From NCBI GenBank assembly GCA_037043015.1, contig CM073327.1, positions 15,482,727 through 15,546,726 on the forward strand: a stretch of 64,000 nt of DNA, given 5' to 3'. The notes beneath the pieces were generated by a model. That model ran no database searches. It saw only the letters and a list, made by a program, of their open reading frames with translations, and was not told the origin of the DNA. Position 1 is the first letter of the stretch. Every line of letters starts with the position of its first letter. The position numbers and the translations under genes are program-made. Source of the DNA: Bryum argenteum (Eukaryota; Streptophyta; Bryopsida; Bryales; Bryaceae). Shown here piece by piece: positions 56,301 through 64,000 of this stretch.

Positions 56301-57556
56301 AATGGTCACAACTTACTCAGATTGAGGTGTTTTTTGACATCGACTCAGGCTAAACTGTAAATTTTCCAAAACTATTGAATATTCCCATCATAACGAAATA
56401 TGTGTTATTCCCAATTCATTGAATTGGAGATATTGTTGGATATTAGGACTATCTATACTCGATATTTAGTTCCCTTATACACCATGCATCTCAGTAGAAG
56501 AGGTCTCAAGTTAGACTGAGCTGATTTGGGATGTTTGAGCTTTTTCATTGCGAAAGAATGATACTTCTGATTGAAGTTCTGATATCATGATGAACCATAA
56601 TTTATTTATTTAGTTAGGGAGTTAGTGTTTTAGGGTTTGAGGTTTGGGGTTTTAGATTTTAGGGTTTAGGGTAAATTTAACATGTCTTGCTGGATTTGAA
56701 TCTAGTTTACCAACAAAAATGGTGTTTTGGGCTAACATTGAATTTGGGGGAATGTGTAGGTGAGGTCATTTTGGCCGCGGTATTGGGGTGGCATGGTGGT
56801 GGTGGACGAGCACCGCGACTTCTTCAAGGCATTGGGACAGGGCAAGCTGGCCAAGGAAGGCTTTGTGTCTGGGTTTGTATTCAACGCTGCTGCGAGAGCG
56901 AATTACAAGCGTGCCACAGCGACAGGCGTGGAGGGCAATTACGCGGGCGAGGGCACCATCAAGGGCGGCTTGTACATCATTCGTCCCGGCAATGGAGGTG
57001 TGGCGTATCAATTTGTGGAGCGCAATTTCGGTGATTGGGCCCCTCTGGATGAAGTCCTCCAAGTTTGCAGCCATGTTATGCAGGTATTGTACTATTCTTT
57101 CTTTGCATCATGGTTATGATCAACTTCGTCCAATGTCCGTATGTAATTTTAGATGCATATTTGGGCATTGAGTACGTACTATGCATAGTACTAGCAAAAT
57201 CAATGATTGGAACTTTTGTGGATGCAACGTCAATACATTTAAATGCAAAGCCAACCAACCACATGAATAACATAAAAGAGGCATGTCTAGTAGCATATGG
57301 GGTGGAGACAAACTTGGGTGGTAATATGTTTCGGTTTGAGAGGCCATTTTTTAGTACCTCTTGGACGATTGTATTGAATTTCATATCTATATAGGGGACA
57401 GTTAACTTCTCATTTTAGATACGTGATAATTGACTAGCATAACCCTCGTTCAAACTAGTAGTACATAGTATGTATGTTCTTTGTTGATAACAAGGGTAGT
57501 GCAACATGGATTCTTTGATATTAACTCTTTTTTCTTATGTGGTGCAGAGACGGTGA
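53317..57556 (+). CDS. Tandem SAM domains fused to a peroxiredoxin-like-2 domain
   Basis: Six exons join in phase to about 446 residues: 53317-53469, 54414-54840, 55551-55869, 56055-56163, 56760-57083, 57548-57556. Residues about 1-55 form one SAM-like domain (FVGNGVLRDQMDSLTADGW, MMSKDDMDTLQLSQLQR); residues 52-120 form a second (ALELRTYLHDRHLMAHADVL, YKMRRGHVARFLDR). A low-complexity linker (120-255) is followed by an AhpC/TSA_2 (PRXL2, formerly FAM213/SelU-like) thioredoxin fold: LWAHKPTLILCLRRPG, the redox motif CVMC created exactly across the intron 3 junction, then RAEAHQLYTRKPIFDAMG and VVVDEHRDFFKALGQGKL. It ends GNYAGEGTIKGGLYIIRPG and FGDWAPLDEVL. SAM domains usually mediate oligomerisation; PRXL2 proteins are thiol redox proteins. 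If intron 5 is retained the protein ends VLYYSFFASWL at 57119. Conserved domains make this a real gene. Confidence 0.88.
56612..56676 (+). repeat. Telomere-like TTTAGGG degenerate repeats in an intron
   Basis: Intron 4 of the SAM/PRXL2 gene contains a run of TTTAGGG-like words (GTTTTAGGGTTTGAGG, TTTTAGGGTTTAGGG). It matches the plant-type telomere unit but is degenerate. Interstitial telomere-like DNA is common in plants. Confidence 0.6.
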
Positions 57557-59009
57557 TATTGTTATGAGATTAAGGTTTCCAAGTGGAAGTTAGGTTTAGA
57601 AAATTGCATTGAGAAGTGCTAAGAAAAGACGGAGAGTACCCTGTTTGGGCCCAAAATTACACTTGAGTTTGTAAACTAGATAGTTAGTTGATGAAAGGTG
57701 GGTGGTTTATAGGTATACAAAAGTAGAAGTGATGCACTTTTTAGTTCCACCCTTTGCACTATGCATACATGAAAGTATGTAGTTCTAAAAAACACTATGG
57801 TGACAAGGATTGTTTCTTCTATGCCTGTAAGTTCTTATAGACCTCATTAACAAATGAGTCAAATTCTTTACTAGTCCAAAGTACATGTACAATACTCAAG
57901 CTTTAATTTGTCTCTTCTATGTGGTGAGACTTTCCTCTTAATTGTTGCTATTGTCCTTGCAACATAGAAATCTAAGTATAGGTCAAATGATTACTCTTCT
58001 AAAGTTAGTCTAAGAAAGAGCTCTAAAGTTCTTCGTCAATCCTTGTATGTTCACATGGAAAAATATAATAATCTCATACACGAAAAAAGCTTATGTGCTA
58101 GATAGAGAGCTTCTCCATGTGGGAATATCCTCTTAATTATCATGTAGGAGACCTTTATATGTTCTGGAACTTCATATATGACATTATATGAATTGAGCAG
58201 ACAACTCAAGAATGGCGCAAATTTCAATTATGGTGAGAATGGTGAGAATTTTCTGTGCATTTGAAAAGTAAGTAGAAGACTAGTTCAAATGGAACCATCA
58301 AATTTTTAACTCTCCTACAATTTGTTATAATCTTTAAAAGTGAAACATAAAAGGTTCCTTGAACAATGCCCTAAATTGACACCCTAGAATCTCTACTATT
58401 ACTATTACGTACTTCGAAGGGCCTAAGAGCCAAAACTTGTCAAGTTCGAGCAGTCTGCCTAATTATCATTCAGCATTGTGATTCTCCGGTACATGAAGTC
58501 ATCGAATTGCTGAACTATTTTAGTGCAGATTCACGACTTCGTATTCATCTAGTTTCCCATGATTTGGAATTCAGCATGAAATATACGAATTGCAGTCCAA
58601 TGTTGTTGAAATCGCATGAACTGATAATCAATATTATAATCAGCACGGTTTCAGCACACCTATTGCAGCAGCCTTTCAGCACTTGTGGAAGATAATCGAG
58701 TTCATTATACAAAAGAAAAGTATTTACTTTCGTGTTGTTTTGATACAACAGCTTTTCTTGAATGTACAGGTGAATGGCTTGATAATAGGCCATGTCCTAG
58801 GAATTCAGAGCCAAGCTCACATACCTCCATTTTTGGGCATGACTTGTGAGAATCAGCTTCACAACCACCTTCCAGGGCAAAGAATGAAGTCTATCTAAAC
58901 CAATTGTTGGTGTAAATTTCTGTACACTATTTACAAACCCGAACCGGACCGAACCTTCCGCGAGCTCCTACGAAGACTTGAGCGTGCTTGTGATGGACCC
59001 ATCGCTTGC
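57557..59009. other. Intergenic DNA between two convergent genes
   Basis: No gene recognised; the two ends are likely 3' untranslated regions of the SAM/PRXL2 gene and the RSH2/3 gene. Confidence 0.5.
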
Positions 59010-61964
59010 TTACATGAGACCGGCAACGCTTGGGCTGCGCTCCAAAGCTGGAGTCTCAGTGCAGGTTCCCCCGTACAGACGCTTCAACTGCTCTCGCTGG
59101 AACTCCAGAGCGATCCTTCCACATTGCTTCTCCGATGACACTGGAGATTCCTCCTTGGGCGAGAACACGGGCTGGCTTACAGTAAGAACCTCTACGAAGT
59201 CGCCCATTCTGAGCTTCTGGTTCATGTCGTCGACAAATTGATGGTTCACTTTCACCCGCAGCTCTTTCTGATTGGCGTTCGCAGCAAAAGAATCCTTGTC
59301 AGAGCTTCTCGTGTGGACTAAATCCCCGACTGTTGAATTTGGAGGTAGCTCTCGCACTGACATCTGCACAACAGAAAAGCAGATGATTAACCACCAGAAC
59401 TTTGGAAACAAACTTAGAAACTGAAAGCCTTTATTGCATTACAGAGTGAGTTCAGTCTACATTGTGCTCTGGATAGCGGTGAACAAAACGCAGCTTTTAG
59501 GAATGGGTGCTTACAAGTTCATCGTTCACTTTGATGACGAACACAGGATCATCCTCCCTCATCAATGGACCGCAGCACGATGCATCATAAGGGCAGCCTT
59601 CATTGTGCGCAAACAAAGGACAAGGAGGATTCAAATCAGCTCCCAAAGGAGACACTCGCAACTTGGTGTCCGTCAGTTCGCTGTGCCAGGTTAGAACCCA
59701 TCGAGCCCATTCGACACGCTCAGAGCTGAATGTAGAGTGTTCACTTCTATCTTCCTTGTATCTCCAATGAGCTGCTAGACCATATTCTGCCTGATGGTGC
59801 ATTTTCACTGTCCGGATTTGTACTTCTAATGGATATCCATCACTTCCAGTTACAACAGTGTGCAACGACTTGTACCCATTGGGCTTCGAGTCCGTTATAT
59901 AGTCCTTCGATTTCCCAGGGATCTGTCTCCATAGCTGGTGAACTATCTCCAATGCCTCGTAACAACTTTTCTCATCTGAAACAATAAGGCGTAATCCTCG
60001 GACATCGAGAATCTCTTCCGGAGACCTATTTTTCCTGCACGAAATCATCGAAGTCTCAGAAAAGTGTAAATGGAGAAATTACACCAGCCACCGACAAATG
60101 GATTATTAGATGAAGTGTAATCTATTGACAGTGTGTAATTACCTTGTCATTTTTTTGTACACGCTGTACAGATTCTTTGGTCTCCCACACAGATCCACGT
60201 ACTCCACCCCACTGATCTTTAGAGCCGCATCCAAGTCTGTAACGGAAGACATGACAGCCTTTTCCCGACATCGCTCGGATAATTTCGTCGACAAATCTTG
60301 ATGTTCTTGTGGCTTCAAGCACTTGAAGCATAGATCTTCCAGCTCGGCCTTCCAGCTCCATATACCTAACCGGTTCACCAGAGGTGCAAAAATTTCTAGC
60401 GTCTCTGTAGCAATGCGCGACTGCTTCACAGCAGGCAATGCATGAAGAGTTCTTAAATTGTGTAATCGATCAGCTATCTTGATGAGCACCACGCGAACAT
60501 CAACCATAGCCAAAATCATAGTACGCAGCCTTTCAGCCTCTGTTGGATCGCACGCGGCATTGCTATTCCTGGCAAGTTGACTTAAGTCACTCAGCCTTGA
60601 AACCTGTCAATAAAAAAGTCAACCAGTAAGTACAATGACAAATGCTGATCCACAGGTAAAAACGTATCGATGCATAATCATAGATCTCACACTGATGAAC
60701 CATGCAGATATGAAGTCGAGTAGAATGTACACGTACCCCAACGACCAAATTGGTAATGTCATCTCCTAGAGCACCCCGCAGTAAATTCAAACTTAAGTTC
60801 GAATCATCGATAGCATCGTGCAACAATCCTGCTGCCACTACTGCACTGCTGACTCCAGTTGCAGCCAATATCAAGGCTGTCTCCACGCAATGTGACAGGA
60901 ACGATTCTCCATTTCGCCGCATCTGAAAATTACACAAGAGCATAAGATTGGGCAGTAGAAACCAGTTCACGATTCCTGTGATGATGACATGTGAAAAAGG
61001 CAATGATACTGCATGATGTAATTCATAATAAGCATGATCGATCGCAACTTACTTGGCCTTTATGTGCTTCTTCTGCCATCCTGAAAGCCTTAACGACAAC
61101 TGGATCGTGAAAGACTCTGAATCTAGCTTGAGCATCTCTGAGGAGCTCATCTGCAGAATCCACCCTGGGCTTCTCCTTATTTAAGATGCCATTCGCTTCT
61201 TCCGCGAGTCTCAGGATCTTCTCCCTAGCCTCGAGGATACCGGACGAAGTACGTTGGACACCGCCGACGCCTTTTCCACTGGTGTACAGAGGAAGGGTAA
61301 GAGTATCCAAAGGAGAATTGCCATAAGAGGAGCTACTCGAACCGAAACCTTCCACACGAACAGGCTCCGAAGAACTTGAATTGTTCCTCTCATACACACG
61401 ACTCTGGTGATCTGCAGCAGTAACACCAACCTCGAATCCCACGCTTCTGGAAACAGCCCACCTGTCTCTTTCACCCGAAAGGGACGACCTTCTACGACCC
61501 CTTTCCATGTGCGGATCCAACGGAGGAAGGCCTCCTCCACAACGCTGAGGACTGTCCCAGGCGGAGTGTGCAGAGCCATAACCGCCGCTGCGGGAAATTG
61601 GCCCTTGCAACACCGACGCAGGGCTGCGCTCTCGGGACTTCATAGAAGACACAGGAATATTCATCGCTCCAGATCGACCTTCGTGATGATGATGTTCAAA
61701 TACCATCGCGGTCTCGCCACCTCGTAGACTTCCCACCGGAGATGTCTCGAGTACTTCACTCGCGGAGTGAGAATGTGAGTGCCTCGTACTAAACAAACTC
61801 GACAAACCTCCTTGCATCCCCTTCGGTGACTGCGTAGCTTGCGACCCCCGGTGATGGTGTGCCTCTATCTCAATTGCTGCAGACGAGGACTTAGAGCTTA
61901 AACTGCACTGCGAACCCCATGTCGTCGGAGGTGAGCTCGAGTACAACGCCATGATGCCTACCAT
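59010..61964 (-). CDS. RSH2/3: RSH2/3-type RelA/SpoT homologue, 810 aa
   Basis: Five exons join in phase: 61964-61053, 60922-60737, 60603-60143, 60034-59515, 59363-59010. The first 250 residues are Ser/Gly/His-rich (MALYSSSPPTTWGS, LSSLFSTRHSHSH) with the layout of plant RSH2/3 plastid-targeting leaders. Residues about 290-470 hold the HD hydrolase domain: FHDPVVVKAFRMAEEAHKGQ, then HCVETALIL, GLLHDAIDDS, LIKIADRLHNLRTLHALP, and LEIFAPLVNRLGIWSWKAEL. The synthetase follows with CGRPKNLYSVYKKM, LDVRGLRLIVSDEK, DYITDSKPNGYKSLHT, VQIRTVKMHHQAEYGLAAHW and RYKED. The C-terminus is TGS-like (MSVRELPPNSTVGDLVH, KLRMGDFVEVLTV). All catalytic blocks for (p)ppGpp synthesis and hydrolysis are present. 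MVGIM at 61964 or the internal MALYSS (61952) could be the start; plant RSH2/3 proteins usually begin like the latter. Confidence 0.96.
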
Positions 61965-62886
61965 GTGCTTAAACTTCCCCGATTACACAGAAAAACCTTT
62001 AAAACTGTTCGATATTCCAAAATTCGTCAACGCCTGTTCCCCCGCTCCTCTCTTTCCCCGTACGCAACATGCACACTTGCTAAAAAAACCCTGTCAACGT
62101 CAAATATCGCACATCCCGCTCGTTCTTCTCCTCACGAAAACGACAGACATCCAGCAGCTTCACACAACACAGATCTCCCGACTCCGCTGCAGCAAATTGA
62201 CAATTCCGATGTAAGAACAAAGCCTTAAACACATCGCGAACCCTGAGCAACCGAAAAGTTGGCGTAATTGAGGTGCGTTGTGAGCACGGCAAGGTAGAGT
62301 GTAAGGGCGCTCACCAGGCAAGGGCTAAGCTTCAAGCATTCGCGTTACTGAGTGAGAATGGGAAAGAATTGGATCGTTAGGAAGAGTGAGGAGGAGAAGA
62401 ATAAGTAGAGGACGATGGCGTGCGGGAGAGGGTGCCGTGGAGTGCGAGCGAGCGAAGGAGGCTATGGCGTCCGTGAAAGGAATAGTCTTCTGCCGCAAGG
62501 AAGGGAAGGAAGAGGAGTGCGCGCTGATGGGTGCAGGAAGTGGACGCGAAACCCTATATGACCCCCCTGCCTGGCCCGTTTTGGTTCTTGGCTTGGTACT
62601 CTGCCCGACCCCTACGGTCCAACAGTACCTACCTGTACGTACCTACCTGGTGCCTTCCTTCCACCTGGTGGGCTGGTGGCTGCACGCGCCTCAAGGCTGG
62701 GCTTCGGTAGTTTTCATGCTGGACTTCATTGACCTTGAAAATTGTCTGTAATTCCATGGTACCATTTTCCAATGTACTAGAAGGGTACAGTAACTAACAT
62801 GGTTGTATGAAGATGTACAAGAAAAGTCCAAGAAGTCCAAGAAGTTTTGACTCAATTACCAAATTGGCAATTGTAGGTTAAAAAAT
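61965..62886. other. Upstream region of RSH2/3
   Basis: Likely 5' untranslated region and promoter. A GC-richer block at 62380-62560 may be the transcription start area. No other gene is supported; the frame at 62386-62751 has no recognisable domain. Confidence 0.4.
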
Positions 62887-63759
62887 TTAACCCCTAAAGA
62901 TCCTTGGTACAAAATAGTCTTAATTATCACAAAGGACCTTCTTCTACTTCAGACCAAAAAAAACTCAATCTAAACACGTATTAGTAGATCCAACCGTATG
63001 AACTTTTGCTCGTATGTCAAAAATGAACTGTTTACTTTTCTCCAATTTTGAGGTTGTGAAGTCTTGGTGAACGATATCCAAATGCTCCTACATTTCTTTT
63101 TGACGGAAGATTTGAATGATCGAGTCATCCTCTTCCACCAATCACGAGCATATGAGGCTCATAATCTGTGCGAACAATATCTTAGTGACTAAGGATTTGA
63201 AATATCAAGCCAACGTTTTTTTACCAATCACATGCAATCACATGCATATGAAGCTTTTAAATTCTTGGTGAATAAAATCCAAGAGATCTGACAATTTTTT
63301 ACTCAAAGATTTGAAAGATTAAGTCATCCTCTTCTAGCAAGTCATGAGCTGATTGGGTATAAAAGTTCCAAAAGAAAACAATTCGAGTAATTTAGCATTT
63401 CTTTTTTATCAACCATAGGCCACATCAACTAACAAGCATCTTGGCGACGTATGTGGTAGAAAAGAAAGTTTTTGACATTTACAATACAAAATGACTTTGA
63501 TTGAGGTGAATGTCACAAAACTCTATGGATAGTTGTCAACAAGAAAATTAAATGAAAGAAAGAAACTTATCACAACATGCTGTAACTTATAAAACTCTTA
63601 TGTGGTAAATTTTTAATCATCTTGATGTAGTCTTTACAATGAATTACACATGCAATATTTGTTTTTACCAAACCAAGAGAATTGCGATAGCTGCAATACT
63701 ACGAAGCAGCATAAAAAGATCCCATAACTTTTGTTGTTTAGTTTCCAAAAGCGCATGCT

Positions 63760-63818
<59 letters not shown>

Positions 63819-64000
63819 AACTCACAATAGTATTTTAATCCATCCATCTCTTTTAAGTCTAAGCTGACCTATCATAAAACCATTTTTTACAAAATTCAAC
63901 ATACTTCTTGTTATCGATTTTCAATGTTGTATTTTATACAAGTAGTTGTATAACCCTTAAAAAGCCCTCACACCATCATTTTTTGATTGATGTACAATTT
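62887..64000. mobile_element. TTAA-bounded element, left end only
   Basis: TTAA-CCCCTAAAGATCC at 62887 matches the terminal rule of the other TTAA elements, and the interior carries a related ATCCAACCGTATG word (62989). No matching right end is found before the window ends. A second CCCTTAAAAAGCCCT-like start near 63953 may be another element cut off by the edge. Confidence 0.4.
63762..63816. repeat. (AT)n microsatellite, about 27 units
   Basis: Uninterrupted AT dinucleotide run. The Tyr-Ile frames across it on both strands are artefacts. Confidence 0.97.

Noticed and set aside
63634..63847. Three Tyr-Ile repeat frames on both strands
   Set aside because: Produced by the (AT)n microsatellite.

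Overview
This is nuclear DNA from a streptophyte, most likely a land plant. The evidence is multi-exon genes with GT-AG introns, two plant-type RelA/SpoT (RSH) genes, a plant-type GT14-like glycosyltransferase, a class-II P450 fragment, a Ty1/copia element, and AT-rich intergenic DNA full of non-autonomous repeats. Intron sizes and repeat load would fit a bryophyte, lycophyte or other non-flowering lineage, but the sequence does not name the species. Most exons below were assembled by hand from reading frame, splice sites and family resemblance; total lengths stay in frame throughout. Layout: 1-198 is the N-terminus of a cytochrome P450 cut by the window edge. From about 1.2 to 17.2 kb the DNA is repeats: SINE-like copies, elements bounded by TTAA with CCC ends (piggyBac-like MITEs), a nearly intact copia element (6274-11704) with 5-bp target duplication, a pair of inverted LTR-like arms, and a tandem array interrupted by one arm. 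From 17.2 to 23.2 kb the DNA is AT-rich, with one orphan ORF and another TTAA element. Genes then follow: a ten-exon GT14-like glycosyltransferase (23193-26252, minus), an unrecognised gene (30879-32805, minus) whose intron holds a striking array of palindromic 20-mers, an intronless UTP11 homologue (35448-36119, plus) preceded by a 28-bp minisatellite, and a frameshifted protein-kinase-like pseudogene (38881-40331). The right third is the most coherent part. An 18-exon RSH gene (41248-48210, plus) encodes an HD hydrolase domain, a RelA/SpoT synthetase domain and a C-terminal TGS-like domain behind an N-terminal hydrophobic segment. It is followed by a six-exon gene (53317-57556, plus) that joins two SAM domains to a peroxiredoxin-like-2 (AhpC/TSA_2) thioredoxin-fold domain with a CxxC motif, and by a second, different RSH gene of the RSH2/3 class (59010-61964, minus). 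Two (p)ppGpp-metabolism genes of different classes therefore flank a putative thiol-redox gene within about 21 kb, which is the most interesting gene neighbourhood here. Other candidates for novelty are the TTAA/CCC element clan, the roughly 201-bp-period palindrome array in an intron, and a long perfect-stem hairpin at 51.4-51.5 kb.
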